Shown here in pieces: positions 1 through 9,150 of a stretch of 46,096 nt of DNA (position 1 is the stretch's first letter; every line of letters begins with the position of its first letter). The stretch comes from Planctomycetota bacterium (GTDB lineage: Bacteria; Planctomycetota; J058; JAJDCQ01). Location: positions 1 through 46,096 of the forward strand of contig JAJDCQ010000161.1 of NCBI GenBank assembly GCA_029260755.1. The letters are read 5' to 3'. The notes beneath the pieces are model-generated. The model was given only the letters and a program-made list of their open reading frames with translations. It had not been told where the DNA came from and searched no databases. Position numbers and translations under genes: made by a program.

Positions 1-1417
1 GGAGGTTCTCCTCCTCGATGATGTGGTGCCACGGGTCCTCGAATCCGGGGTGGAGGCGCGGCTCGACGCCGAGGCGCGCGGCGAGCGCCTCCCCGAAGCG
101 GCGACCGTCGGCGAGGCCCGCGTCGATCTGCGCGCGCGTCATCGAGGCCACGCCGGGGACGCCCGGCGGCGGCGGCGACTTCAGGTCGAGCCGGGCGGAG
201 TCGCGCCAGACCGGCGTTCCGTCGGCCCGCCAGATCTGCTCGAACATCCATCGAGGAAGGCTCTCACCCGGATACTGCTTCCCCATCCGGTGCAGGACGA
301 CCGGGCCCTGCCCGAAGCGAGACCGGAGCTCGGAGACGAGGCGGAGCCCCTGGGAGAGCTTGGTCGGGCCGATCGCCTCGGTGTTCCACTCCGGCTCGCG
401 CGGGTTCTCGCGCGAGGTCCAGGTCGGCTCGCCGCCGCAGGTGAGCGTCAACCCCTCGGCGGCGAGTCGCGCGTCGACCCCGTCGGACGCCGCGAGGAGC
501 GCCTCCCACGTCTCGTCGGTGTAGGGCATCCGCGGGCGCGGCTCGTGGCCGAGGCGGATCACCTCCATCGACACGTGGAACGTCGTCCGGGTCTCGCTGA
601 GCGTCCCGTCGACGGGCGAGGCGAGGGCCGGGTTCACCGTCGCGACGAGCGGGATGTGGCCTTCGCCGCACAGCAGCCCGCTCGTCCCGTCGAGGCCGAT
701 CCAGCCGGCGCCGGGGAGGTAGACCTCGGCCCAGGCGTGGAGGTCCATCACGTCGGCGACGACGCCCTTGGGGAGGTCGGGGATGACCCCCTCGTCGGCG
801 AGCTGGATGCTGTAGCCGCTGACGAAGCGCGCGGCGAGGCCGCGCGCGCGCATCGCGTCGACGAGGAGGAGGGCGGAGTCGCGGCAGCTTCCGCGGCCGA
901 GCTCGAGCGTCTCCTCGGCCGTCTGGACGCCGGCCTCGTTGCGGATGATGTAGTCGACGTCCTGCGCGACCCGGCCGTTGAGGTCGATCACGTACTGGAT
1001 CGTGTCGCCATCGAACGGGACCGTCTCGATCCACTCGCGCAGGAGCGGGCCGGGTGAGACCGAGAGGAGAAACGGCTCGAGCTCCTGCGCCAGCCCATCG
1101 GGGTAGCGGAACGGCACCTGCTTGCAGCCGTCGTCCAGGTAGAAGTCGAACGGGTTGACCGGGCGGATGTCGAAGGCGGCGTCGACGACGACCGACAGCT
1201 CGCGCGTGGTCGCGCCGGCCGGCCAGGTCGCCCGCGCGATGTGATTGCCCCACGGGTCGTACTGCCAGCGGACCTCGGCCTCCGGGCCGATCCCGAGGTT
1301 GTAGGAGAGCACCTTCGCCCGCGCGTGCTCGGCCGGGCGGAGGCGCACGACGTGCGGGCCCAGCGAGGTCTCACGGTCGTACTCGTAACGGGTCTCGTGC
1401 TTGATCCGGATCCGCAT
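1..1417 (-). CDS. Transglutaminase-like protein with DUF2126 (3' end outside window)
   Basis: The minus frame from the ATG at 1415-1417 stays open to the window edge (472 codons seen). Residues 1-85 match the bacterial transglutaminase N-terminal domain (starts MRIRIKHETRYEYDRE). The papain-like core follows with the triad visible: Cys178 in RGSCRDSALLL, His227 in DLHAWAEVYLPG and Asp243 in IGLDGTSG. From about residue 325 comes the start of DUF2126 (LTCGGEPTW, later RLHPGFEDPWH). Full-length relatives are about 1,100 residues, so more than half is missing here. The family usually sits beside circularly permuted ATP-grasp and alpha-E proteins and is thought to act in modification or hydrolysis of a peptide; the substrate is unknown. 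Those partners lie at 7537-11178, split off by three unrelated genes. No alpha-E gene is seen. Confidence 0.9.
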   Translation of the reverse strand, partial: MRIRIKHETRYEYDRETSLGPHVVRLRPAEHARAKVLSYNLGIGPEAEVRWQYDPWGNHIARATWPAGATTRELSVVVDAAFDIRPVNPFDFYLDDGCKQVPFRYPDGLAQELEPFLLSVSPGPLLREWIETVPFDGDTIQYVIDLNGRVAQDVDYIIRNEAGVQTAEETLELGRGSCRDSALLLVDAMRARGLAARFVSGYSIQLADEGVIPDLPKGVVADVMDLHAWAEVYLPGAGWIGLDGTSGLLCGEGHIPLVATVNPALASPVDGTLSETRTTFHVSMEVIRLGHEPRPRMPYTDETWEALLAASDGVDARLAAEGLTLTCGGEPTWTSRENPREPEWNTEAIGPTKLSQGLRLVSELRSRFGQGPVVLHRMGKQYPGESLPRWMFEQIWRADGTPVWRDSARLDLKSPPPPGVPGVASMTRAQIDAGLADGRRFGEALAARLGVEPRLHPGFEDPWHHIIEEENL

Positions 1418-1469
1418 CTCTATCCGCTCGACGTGCTTGGCGCCGACCCCTCGGCCAGCGCGCGCGGAA

Positions 1470-1475
1470 TGCTAC
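1470..1475 (-). promoter_or_regulatory. Candidate -10 box for the transglutaminase gene
   Basis: On the minus strand GGGTAGCATTCC contains TAGCAT, a reasonable -10 hexamer about 50 nt upstream of the ATG at 1417. No convincing -35 was found. The 160-nt gap 1418-1577 holds nothing else clear. Confidence 0.35.
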
Positions 1476-1577
1476 CCCCGGAGCGGACCGGGCCGCAATC
1501 GCGTGATCGGTGTCCGCAGGGCGCCGGTCGGAGATCGCGGCGATCCGGACGGGGCGAGAGGCGTCCGGCCGAGCCGG

Positions 1578-4500
1578 TCAGTCGTCGTCCCCGGACTCGA
1601 GGCGATCGACGATCTCCGACCGCCTCTGACGGACGACATCGCTCCGGCGGTGGCTGTCGAGGAACGCCCGCAGGAGGGCGCGACCTCGATCGGGGTCCGT
1701 CCTCCCGACGCGCGTCGCCCGCGCGAACGCGGCCTTCGCCTCGGTCTCCGCGTTCCGGATCGCGCGCTCCGCGTCGCGGAGGACGTCGCGGATCTCGCGC
1801 CGTCGGGCGCGGTAGGTCTCGGTCTCGCTCAGCGTGGCGGTGACGAGCTCGTAGCCGGCCTTGGCCGAGCGCGGCCGGCCCTCCGCGAGGTCGGCGTCGG
1901 CGAGCGCCAGGAGACGGGCGGCGACCGCGTCGGGCGTCGACGCGAGGCTCGCCACCGGAGGTCGATCGGGATCGACGAGGCCCGGCGCGCCGATCAGGCT
2001 CACCTCGCCCGAGAAGCTGCCCGTGACCAGGAAGCGGCCGCCTCGCCCGGCGGCGACGCTCGCTGTCGAGAGGGCGAGCTCGTGCGCCTTCGAGCCCGAG
2101 CGCGGATCCCAGAACCGGACCGCTCCGCCCGCAGTCACCAGGCTGCCCCCGGGACCGAACGCGATGGAGCCGAACCGGCCGGCCTGGTCGGGGTGCGGGA
2201 AGCTGGCGACGACGGCGCCGTCCGCCGCGTCGTGGACGCGGATCGTCCCCGAGCGGGTGACGATCGCGACGAGGCTCTCGGACGCCGCGCCGGCGAAGCT
2301 CTCGTCGTCGGTCCCGCCGGTCCACGCCCGGCCGCCCCGGGGATGGAACGCCAGGACGGGACCGTTCCAGGCGGCGACCGAGATGAGCTTGCCGCTCGGC
2401 GAGAAGCGCATCGTCTGGGCGGCGAAGTCGAGCTCGAGCTCACCGCGGAGCTTTCCGGTCCGCGCGTCGAGGAGCTCCGCGGGACCGCTCGCCGCGGCGA
2501 GCACCTCGCCGTCGGGGGCGAAGTCGAGCGCGGTCACCCGAAACGGCGTGACCCGCTCGAAGAGGAGCTCGCCGCGCTCGACGCCCCAGACCTCGATCTT
2601 CTTGCTCTCGCCGCCCGCGGCGACGGTCAGCCCGTCGGGCGAGAGCGCGAGGGCGTTGACGTCGACGTCGTGGGCGCGCTCGGCGAGGATCGCGCCGGTG
2701 CGCGTATCCCAGACGACGACCGTGCCGCCGCGCGAGGCCGCGGCGACCCGGCGACCGTCGCCGTCGGCCGCCACGAGGAAGACATCCCCGGCCGGATGCC
2801 GGAAGGAGTCGAGGACCGCGAACGCGGTCGGATCCGCGCCGAGCTGCTCGCTGATGCGAGCAAGCGAGTCGCGGATGAGCGGGTCGTGGGGCCGCGCCTT
2901 CCAGGCCTTCTTCCAGGCCGCCAGCGCGTCACCGCTCGCGCCGGAGCCCTCGTGCGCCAGGGCCACCTCGATCCAGTCGAGCGGTCCGTCGGGCTCCGGC
3001 GCGGGCTCTCCCCCTCCCCCGTCGGGGTCGCCCGGGCCGCCGGCGTCGGGATCCGGATCGGGCACGAGCTCGGGCTCGCGAATCGCCTGACCGCGTGGCA
3101 TCCCGCTCCAGATCTCGACGGTCCCGTCGGCGCAGCCGACCGCGAGAGAGCGCCCGTCGGGCGAGAGCGCGAGGGAGGCGACGTTCGCGGCGAGCCCCTC
3201 GCCCGACGAGGCGAGCGGAAGGCCGCCGACCGGCGCGCCGCTCGCGACGTCGACGAGGGTGACCTCGCCGCGCCCGATCGCACCGACCGCGACGATGCCT
3301 CCCGCGGCGTCGAACACGACGGCCGCCACGCCGCCGGCCTCCCCTCCGTCGCTCCGCGCGGGAGCCTCGACGGTCCTCGATGCCCCGCCGACCTCGGGAT
3401 CGACGAGCAGCAGCTTCCCCGAGCCGAGGCCGACGGCGAGGTGCTCGCCATCGGAGGAGAAGGCGATCGCCTCGACGCGGTCGCCCTCGACGACCCACGC
3501 GACCTCGAGCACATCGAAGCGCGGGCCGGCGCGGAGCTCGACGGCGTCGAGGCCCGTCGCGATCGTCTCCGCGCCGGGACGCCGGGCGACCCGGAGGCCG
3601 GGTCCGGCGGGACGGAGGAGATCGAGGTGCTCGTTCCACAGACCGCCGCCGCTCGTGACGAGCGAGCGCCCGTCGGAGGCGAACGCGACGTCGGTGATCT
3701 CTCGCGCGGACCTCTTGCTGGAGAGCGTGGTGCGGCGGCCCGTCGCCGCATCCCAGAGCCCGATGCGACCGCCGCCGGTCGTCACGATGACGTCGCCTTG
3801 CCCGCTCCAGGTGAGCGCGCGCGTTCCCCGGTCATCGAGATGAGCGAGCCCTCGGCCCGTCGCGCCGTCCCAGATCCGGACTCCGTCATCCGACGCCGAC
3901 GCGAGACGATCGCCGTCCGGCGCCCACTCGAGGTCGAAGACCCCCTCGGGGTGCGCCGAGATGACGAAGCGACGCTCGAAGCGACGCAGCTCGGTCGGGT
4001 CGTGCGGGTCGAGCGGCGGCGGCGGCGGCGCCGCCGCCGCCGGCGGCTCCCGCTCCGGGCCGCCGCCGATGACCGGTCCCGGCGTCTCGTCCGACCGCGG
4101 CGCCGTCGCGGGGCGCGACGCGTCGGCTCGCGAGGCCGGGCTCGGGTCCGCCGCGACGCCGTTCTCGCGCGCCTGCCGGAGCAGCATCGTGGCGAACGGA
4201 TGGTCGGGGCGGAGGGCGAGCGCCTCGCGCGCCGATCCGGCGGCGGCCTCCCACTCGCCGCGGGCTCCGTGGGCGCTCGCGCGACGGATGAGCTCCTCGA
4301 ACGCCGGCGGCTCGACCGGGGTCACAGGCTCCGAAGGACCCTTCCCGGTCGAGGCGTCGCCCGCGGGCGGGCCGGTCGGCGGCGCGGCCTCCGGCGCGAC
4401 CGGGTCGGCGCCGATCGCGCTGCGCGTCGAGCCCGCGATCGGTGCGTCCGGGCTCGGCGACGCCGGGTCGGGACCGGTCACGATCGTCGCGGCGAGCCCG

Positions 4501-5612
4501 CCGACGAGGGCGAGGCCACCGAAGACCGCGGCCAGCCCGACCAGGCCTCCCGGTCCGCGGGCCGTCGCCCCGGCGACGCGCCGCTCCGAGACCGCCGCCG
4601 CTCGCCGGGACGAGGTCCGGCGCGAAGAGCGGCCCGTCGACCCGAGACGACCGCTCGAGGAGCGCTGGAGACGGCGACCGCTCCCCGCCCCCGCACGGGA
4701 CGACGTCCGACCGGCCGAGCCAGCCTCCGGCCCGCTCGCACGCTGGTCGAGGATCGCGATGACCTCGCCGGCAGAGCTCGGTCGCTCGTCCGGATCGGAC
4801 GCGAGCAATCGGTCGATCAGGTCGGCATCCGCGGCCGGAACGTCGGCGACCTCGGCGATCGAATCCGGTCGCTCGGTGAGGATCCGGGACGCCAGGCTCA
4901 CGATCGAGCCCCGCCCGTAGGGAGGATGCCCGGCGAGCAGCTCGAAGAACAGCGCGCCGAGGGAGAAGAGGTCGCTCCGGTGATCGATGTCGCGACCCCG
5001 GACCTGCTCGGGCGACATGTAGGCGGCCGTGCCGAGGGCGGTGCCGGTCTTGGTGACGCCGTGATCGTCGTCGATCGTTCGGAGCAGGTCGAAGTCGGTC
5101 AACTGAACCGCGCCGTCGGGCCCGATGATCACGTTGCTCGGCTTCACGTCCCGGTGGATCACGTTGGACGCGTGCAGATGATCCAGGGCGGAGGCGACGC
5201 CGAGGACGATCGGCCGCGCCTCTTCGGGCGGAAGCGTTCCGCCGCGCGCCTGGCGGAGCGAGGCGAGCGAGACGCCCTCGCAGAGCTGCATCACGAGAAA
5301 CGGACGATCGCGGTCGACGCCGCCATCGACGACGCGGGTCAGGTTCGGGTGATCGAGCTCCCGCGCGAGCGCACAGCTCCGCTCGAAGCGTTCGCGGTTC
5401 ACGCCGCCGCGGAAGAGCTTGAGCGCGTGGGGCTCGACGTCCTCGTCCTCGGTGCGGCGGGCGAGGTAGACGGTGCCGAGCCCCCCGCGCCCGATCTCGC
5501 GTTCGAGGACCCATCCGCCGACCCGCTGCTCCCCGCCGCTCGAGGAGGCTTCGGCCGGCCCGTCGACCGGGCCGATGGCGCGACGCAGGTCTTCGAGTCC
5601 GTCGTCGGTCAC
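1578..5612 (-). CDS. Membrane Ser/Thr protein kinase with TPR and two WD40 propeller regions
   Basis: 1344 residues from a GTG at 5612. The kinase domain spans about 32-290: glycine loop GRGGLGTV at 41-48, Lys65 in HALKLF, catalytic HRDVKPSN from His153. The magnesium-binding DFG is DFD (173-175), and the usual alpha-C REA is RSC, so activity may be reduced or altered. A Ser/Arg-rich linker and one membrane segment (about 356-378) follow. Outside the membrane there is a TPR-like helix pair (WEAAAGSAREALALRP), a first block of WD40 repeats, a second TPR-like stretch (AAWKKAWKARP), a second WD40 block and a charged helical C-terminus. This receptor-kinase layout is typical of Planctomycetota. 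The phosphorylation target is unknown. The start overlaps a promoter that would make the mRNA nearly leaderless. Confidence 0.93.
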   Translation of the reverse strand: MTDDGLEDLRRAIGPVDGPAEASSSGGEQRVGGWVLEREIGRGGLGTVYLARRTEDEDVEPHALKLFRGGVNRERFERSCALARELDHPNLTRVVDGGVDRDRPFLVMQLCEGVSLASLRQARGGTLPPEEARPIVLGVASALDHLHASNVIHRDVKPSNVIIGPDGAVQLTDFDLLRTIDDDHGVTKTGTALGTAAYMSPEQVRGRDIDHRSDLFSLGALFFELLAGHPPYGRGSIVSLASRILTERPDSIAEVADVPAADADLIDRLLASDPDERPSSAGEVIAILDQRASGPEAGSAGRTSSRAGAGSGRRLQRSSSGRLGSTGRSSRRTSSRRAAAVSERRVAGATARGPGGLVGLAAVFGGLALVGGLAATIVTGPDPASPSPDAPIAGSTRSAIGADPVAPEAAPPTGPPAGDASTGKGPSEPVTPVEPPAFEELIRRASAHGARGEWEAAAGSAREALALRPDHPFATMLLRQARENGVAADPSPASRADASRPATAPRSDETPGPVIGGGPEREPPAAAAPPPPPLDPHDPTELRRFERRFVISAHPEGVFDLEWAPDGDRLASASDDGVRIWDGATGRGLAHLDDRGTRALTWSGQGDVIVTTGGGRIGLWDAATGRRTTLSSKRSAREITDVAFASDGRSLVTSGGGLWNEHLDLLRPAGPGLRVARRPGAETIATGLDAVELRAGPRFDVLEVAWVVEGDRVEAIAFSSDGEHLAVGLGSGKLLLVDPEVGGASRTVEAPARSDGGEAGGVAAVVFDAAGGIVAVGAIGRGEVTLVDVASGAPVGGLPLASSGEGLAANVASLALSPDGRSLAVGCADGTVEIWSGMPRGQAIREPELVPDPDPDAGGPGDPDGGGGEPAPEPDGPLDWIEVALAHEGSGASGDALAAWKKAWKARPHDPLIRDSLARISEQLGADPTAFAVLDSFRHPAGDVFLVAADGDGRRVAAASRGGTVVVWDTRTGAILAERAHDVDVNALALSPDGLTVAAGGESKKIEVWGVERGELLFERVTPFRVTALDFAPDGEVLAAASGPAELLDARTGKLRGELELDFAAQTMRFSPSGKLISVAAWNGPVLAFHPRGGRAWTGGTDDESFAGAASESLVAIVTRSGTIRVHDAADGAVVASFPHPDQAGRFGSIAFGPGGSLVTAGGAVRFWDPRSGSKAHELALSTASVAAGRGGRFLVTGSFSGEVSLIGAPGLVDPDRPPVASLASTPDAVAARLLALADADLAEGRPRSAKAGYELVTATLSETETYRARRREIRDVLRDAERAIRNAETEAKAAFARATRVGRTDPDRGRALLRAFLDSHRRSDVVRQRRSEIVDRLESGDDD

Positions 5613-5618
5613 GCGACG

Positions 5619-5624
5619 ATTATG
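5619..5624 (-). promoter_or_regulatory. -10 box giving a probably leaderless kinase mRNA
   Basis: Minus strand reads CATAAT, then 6 nt, then the GTG start at 5612. A start of transcription 6-8 nt after the -10 falls on the GTG itself. A weak TTGGCT lies 19 nt upstream. No Shine-Dalgarno sequence is present. Confidence 0.45.
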
Positions 5625-5674
5625 GCAGACGGGCCCGAGGACGAGCCAAGGACGGGCAACGCCGTCCCGGGCGA

Positions 5675-5692
5675 CGGCAGGTCGGCCTGCCG
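5675..5692 (-). terminator. Hairpin downstream of the small membrane-protein gene
   Basis: CGGCAGG and CCTGCCG form a perfect 7-bp stem with a 4-nt loop between the stop of the 5740 gene and the start of the kinase gene. There is no U-tract, so termination is uncertain. Confidence 0.3.
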
Positions 5693-5739
5693 GCGGCCCC
5701 GCCCGGATCGGCGCTCTCGCTCTCTCTCGGCTGGGGCGG

Positions 5740-6336
5740 TCAGAGCAGCGGCCGGATCGTCTTGACCGTCACCTCGAACGCGCCCTCGTTCAGCTCGACG
5801 AGGGCGTCCCGCAGGACGGTCGACGGCGTGTTGACGACCACCATGCCCTGCGACGCGACCGAGCCGATGCCGACCGGGCCGGTGTGCCCCTCGCCGTGGT
5901 CGACATCGCGATCGATGAAGACGAGCGACCCTACCATCCCGAGGAAGCAGGCGCCGGCCGGGAGCAGCCACCACCACCAGCCGGCGGCGTCGTCAGGGAG
6001 GCGAGCGCCGCGGGTCCACCACGCGAGGGCCAGCGCGGCGATGGCGCCGACGAGCAGCGCGACGGTGACGAGGATCGGGAGGACGCCCGCCGACCGCGCG
6101 TAGTGCTCCGAGCAGTCGGCGCACGCCGGGACGAGGATCGGCTCGACGACGGCCATCTGCGGGTCGCCGACGGCCGCCGGCCGCGGCGCCGCCGGCTCGG
6201 CCCCGCAGCAGACGCAGCCCGGCGGGAAGCGGGGGACGCGAAGCGTCGCCGCCCCGCTCAGCGCGAGCGAGACGAACGCCGCGAGCCGCTCCTCGTTCGC
6301 CGGCGTGAACGTCAGGGTGTAGCGCTCGCGGCCCAC
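5740..6336 (-). CDS. Small membrane protein with two CxxC pairs
   Basis: 198 residues from a GTG at 6336, only 7 nt after the stop of the upstream gene, so the two are co-transcribed. Residues about 40-75 carry CVCC and CADC, two CxxC pairs that could hold zinc as in a zinc ribbon. Two hydrophobic segments follow (starting VLPILVTVALLV and WWWWLLPAGACFLG). The C-terminal part is short, soluble and rich in beta-strand-like sequence. I recognise no family. A cytoplasmic or periplasmic sensor tail on a two-pass membrane anchor is the plain reading; function unknown. Confidence 0.75.
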   Translation of the reverse strand: MGRERYTLTFTPANEERLAAFVSLALSGAATLRVPRFPPGCVCCGAEPAAPRPAAVGDPQMAVVEPILVPACADCSEHYARSAGVLPILVTVALLVGAIAALALAWWTRGARLPDDAAGWWWWLLPAGACFLGMVGSLVFIDRDVDHGEGHTGPVGIGSVASQGMVVVNTPSTVLRDALVELNEGAFEVTVKTIRPLL

Positions 6337-6343
6337 CGGCGGG

Positions 6344-7360
6344 TCAGTCGCCGCCCGCGGGAGGCGCGAGGTGCGGCCCCAGAGCGCGCTCGATGTCGGC
6401 GGCGCGGTTGACGACGAGCGCGACGGCGTCGGGGTGGTGCCGCTTCAGGGCGGGGTCCGCGGCGAGCAGCGCCTCGTCGACCGCGCCGGCCGCGTGGCGA
6501 CGCGCGCGCGCCTCGGCGTGCTGGAGCGCGATGGCGGCGTCGGCCTCGATCAGCGCGCCGGCCGACGCCGCCCAGCGACGCCAGGCCGCGACGGCCTCGG
6601 CGTCCGCCGGCCACCCGTCGGCGCCGACCTCGACGGCCGCTCGCCTGGCGAGGTCGATCCCGCGCGTCGTGTCGATCCAGTGGTCCTGGAGGGCGTTGTA
6701 GCGATGCCGCAGGCCCGCCATCCGCTGCTGGGCCGCAGCCCGCGCCTGATCGTCGGGCGCGTCGCGGACCGCCCGCTCGGCTCGCCGGAGCTCGTCGTCC
6801 ATCGCCCGGGCCCGGCGCTGAAGGCGGTCGTGCGCCTTCTGGAAGCGCGCCTGCGCCTCGAGCGTCAGCGTCCGCGCCGTCGCGATCTCCTCGGCGCCGA
6901 GCGTTCCCGGGCCGACCCGTTCGATGGCCCCCTTCCACGCCGCCGCCTCGTCGGCGCGCTCGGCGACCCGCGCGACGTGACGGTCGCCGACCGTGGCGAG
7001 CGCGGCGCGGATCGCGGCGACCCGGTCCGCGACCCAGGCGAGCTCGTCCGTCGACAGGCCGACGGCGCCCGCATCGGCGGCGAACGCCTTCGCGTCCGCC
7101 CGCGCCCGGGCGAGGAGCGCGGCGAGCGGCGCCGGGTCGCCGCCGGCGGCATCGAGACGGCCCCGCAGCCGCCCGAGCCATCCGGCGAGAGCGTCCATCT
7201 GCGCCTCGGTGACGCGGCCGTCCTCGGGCGGGACGAAGTCGTCGTCCGCGCGGGCGCCGCGGGCTCCCATCAATGAGAGGGTGATGACAATGAGCGCGGG
7301 GATCGCGCCCGTCGTGACGCGGCGACGCGGGAACGGGGACGGTCGAGTCGGATCGATCAT
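6344..7360 (-). CDS. Exported helical protein of unknown function
   Basis: 338 residues when started at the ATG at 7358-7360 (MIDPTRPSPFPRRR). A longer in-frame version up to 7492 would add an Arg/Gly-rich leader that looks non-coding. A signal peptide is clear: arginines, a hydrophobic stretch (AIPALIVITLSLMGA) and a cleavage site near ARA-DDD at about residue 38. The mature part is Ala/Arg-rich and almost wholly alpha-helical, with heptad-like stretches suggesting a periplasmic coiled coil. A TATCGT box 9 nt before the ATG supports this start. First gene of a two-gene minus operon, divergent from the ATP-grasp gene. Confidence 0.75.
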   Translation of the reverse strand: MIDPTRPSPFPRRRVTTGAIPALIVITLSLMGARGARADDDFVPPEDGRVTEAQMDALAGWLGRLRGRLDAAGGDPAPLAALLARARADAKAFAADAGAVGLSTDELAWVADRVAAIRAALATVGDRHVARVAERADEAAAWKGAIERVGPGTLGAEEIATARTLTLEAQARFQKAHDRLQRRARAMDDELRRAERAVRDAPDDQARAAAQQRMAGLRHRYNALQDHWIDTTRGIDLARRAAVEVGADGWPADAEAVAAWRRWAASAGALIEADAAIALQHAEARARRHAAGAVDEALLAADPALKRHHPDAVALVVNRAADIERALGPHLAPPAGGD

Positions 7361-7369
7361 GGCGCCGCC

Positions 7370-7375
7370 ACGATA
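7370..7375 (-). promoter_or_regulatory. -10 box for the 7360 minus operon
   Basis: TATCGT on the minus strand, 9 nt before the ATG at 7360; the predicted transcript start is at or next to the start codon, again suggesting a leaderless mRNA. Confidence 0.4.
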
Positions 7376-7463
7376 GCCCGGGCCCCCGCGGCGACTCAAC
7401 CGACGGCGGGGCGAGGGGTCCCGCGCGCGCGGCCGGGCCCCTCCCCGGTCGCCTCCGATGCGC

Positions 7464-7492
7464 TTCCCGCGCCCCGAGGGCCCGGGTATCAT
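7464..7492 (+). promoter_or_regulatory. Promoter for the ATP-grasp/transglutaminase operon
   Basis: TTCCCG (7464-7469), 17-nt spacer, TATCAT (7487-7492), about 44 nt before the ATG at 7537. The -10 is good, the -35 weak. Confidence 0.45.
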
Positions 7493-7536
7493 GACCCGCC
7501 GCGAGGCTCCGGGCCGCGGCCGAGGCGAGACGGACC

Positions 7537-9144
7537 ATGTCGACGAAGAAGCCGAGCGAGCGCACCGCCCGACGGAGTCGGCGGCCGGCCCGCGCCCGCC
7601 GCGGCTCCGCCCGCGGCGCTCGGAACGAGGGCCAGCCGCTCTTCGACGGCTACGCGCCGCTCGAGACGGCGTGGGACGAGCTCTTCGACAGGAGCGGCTC
7701 GCCCCGCCCCGCCCTCGCGAGCGCCGTCGCCCTGCTCGACGACATGGGCCAGGACCGCTTCCGCACCCGGCAGCGCCTCGCCGACGGCACCTTCCTCAAG
7801 AGCGGCGTCACCTTCCGGGTCTACAGCGACGACCGCGGCGTCGAGAAGATCTTCCCCTTCGACCTGATCCCGCGCACCGTCGGCGCCGGCGACTGGGATC
7901 GCCTCGAGCGAGGCCTCGCCCAGCGCATCGTGGCGCTCGAGGCCTTCCTCGCCGACGTCTACGGCGATCAGAAGATCCTCGCCGACGGCGTCATCCCCCG
8001 CGAGGTCGTCCTCGGGAGCAGCGGCTACACCAAGGAGATCCACGGGCTCGTCCCGCCGCACGGGGTGAGGATCCACATCTCGGGGATCGACATGATCCGC
8101 CGACCCGACGGCGAGCTGGTCGTCCTCGAGGACAACCTCCGGACGCCGTCCGGCGTCTCCTACGTCCTCGAGAACCGCAAGGTGATGAAGCGCGTCATGC
8201 CGCGCATCTTCGCCGAGGCCCACGTCCGGACCGTCGACCACTACCCGATGAAGCTGCGCGACGCGCTCGTCAGCCTCTCGCCCCTCGACGCCTCGAGGAC
8301 GCGCCTGGCGATCCTGACACCGGGTCCCTACAACTCCGCCTACTTCGAGCACAGCTTCCTCGCCCGCCAGATGGGCTGCGACCTCGTCACGGGGCGCGAC
8401 CTCTTCGTCCACGACGACCGGGTGTTCGTGAAGACGACGCGCGGCCCGCGGCCGGTCGATGTCCTCTACCGGCGCATCGACGACGAGTTCCTCGACCCGG
8501 AGGTCTTCAACGAGGACAGCCTCCTCGGCGTCGCGGGGCTGATGCGGGCCTGGGCGGCCGGGAACGTCGTGATCGCGAACGCGGTCGGCAACGGGGTCGC
8601 CGACGACAAGGCGCTCTACCCCTTCGTCCCGGCGATGGTGAAGTACTACCTCGACGAGGATGCGATCCTCCCGCAGGTCGAGACGTTCAGCTGCGCCGAG
8701 CCCGATCAGTGCCGTCACGTCCTGGCCCGCCTCCCGAAGATGGTCGTGAAGGCGGTCGACGCCTCCGGCGGCTACGGGATGCTCGTCGGCCCGACGGCCA
8801 GCGAGGCCGAGATCGCCGAGTTCCGCCAGCGCGTCGAGGCGAACCCGCGCGGCTACGTGGCGCAGCCGCTCGTCGAGCTCTCGACGTGCCCGACGTGGGA
8901 CGCCCAGCGCGGGGCGGTCGTTCCCCGGCGCGTCGATCTGCGCCCCTACGTCGTGCACGGTCGATCGGGGACCTGGGCGCTCCCGGGCGGTCTCACCCGG
9001 GTCGCCCTCGTCGAGGGGAGCTTCGTCGTGAACAGCAGTCAGGGTGGCGGAAGCAAGGACACGTGGGTCCTCGAGGCTCGTCCCGACTCCGCCGACCCGG
9101 ATGCGGACCCCACCCCCACGCCGCCGGACGGCGAGGAAGGCTGA
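7537..9144 (+). CDS. Circularly permuted ATP-grasp protein (DUF404/DUF407 type)
   Basis: 535 residues, close to family length with an extra Arg-rich N-terminus (about 1-30). Family hallmarks are the FRVYSDDRGVEKIFPFDLIPR region, the SGIDMIRRPDGELVVLEDNLRTPSG block and the later YRRIDDEFLDPEVF segment. These proteins belong to the ATP-grasp carboxylate-amine ligases and are predicted to form peptide or amide bonds using ATP; they recur beside transglutaminase and alpha-E proteins. Here the next gene begins 6 nt downstream and encodes an amidotransferase-transglutaminase fusion, so the two probably act on the same substrate in the cytoplasm. The actual substrate is not known. The family call is firm, the chemistry is from family knowledge. 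Confidence 0.92.
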   Translation: MSTKKPSERTARRSRRPARARRGSARGARNEGQPLFDGYAPLETAWDELFDRSGSPRPALASAVALLDDMGQDRFRTRQRLADGTFLKSGVTFRVYSDDRGVEKIFPFDLIPRTVGAGDWDRLERGLAQRIVALEAFLADVYGDQKILADGVIPREVVLGSSGYTKEIHGLVPPHGVRIHISGIDMIRRPDGELVVLEDNLRTPSGVSYVLENRKVMKRVMPRIFAEAHVRTVDHYPMKLRDALVSLSPLDASRTRLAILTPGPYNSAYFEHSFLARQMGCDLVTGRDLFVHDDRVFVKTTRGPRPVDVLYRRIDDEFLDPEVFNEDSLLGVAGLMRAWAAGNVVIANAVGNGVADDKALYPFVPAMVKYYLDEDAILPQVETFSCAEPDQCRHVLARLPKMVVKAVDASGGYGMLVGPTASEAEIAEFRQRVEANPRGYVAQPLVELSTCPTWDAQRGAVVPRRVDLRPYVVHGRSGTWALPGGLTRVALVEGSFVVNSSQGGGSKDTWVLEARPDSADPDADPTPTPPDGEEG

Positions 9145-9150
9145 CGCTCG

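Noticed and set aside
1401..5765. Very long plus-strand open frame opposite the first WD40 kinase
   Set aside because: Arg/Asp/Gly-rich text with no domain; a product of high GC on the antisense strand. The minus-strand kinase has clear motifs.
7361..7492. Upstream extension of the exported protein at 6344-7360
   Set aside because: The added 44 residues are Arg/Gly-rich and would place the signal peptide far from the N-terminus; a -10 box lies inside this stretch.
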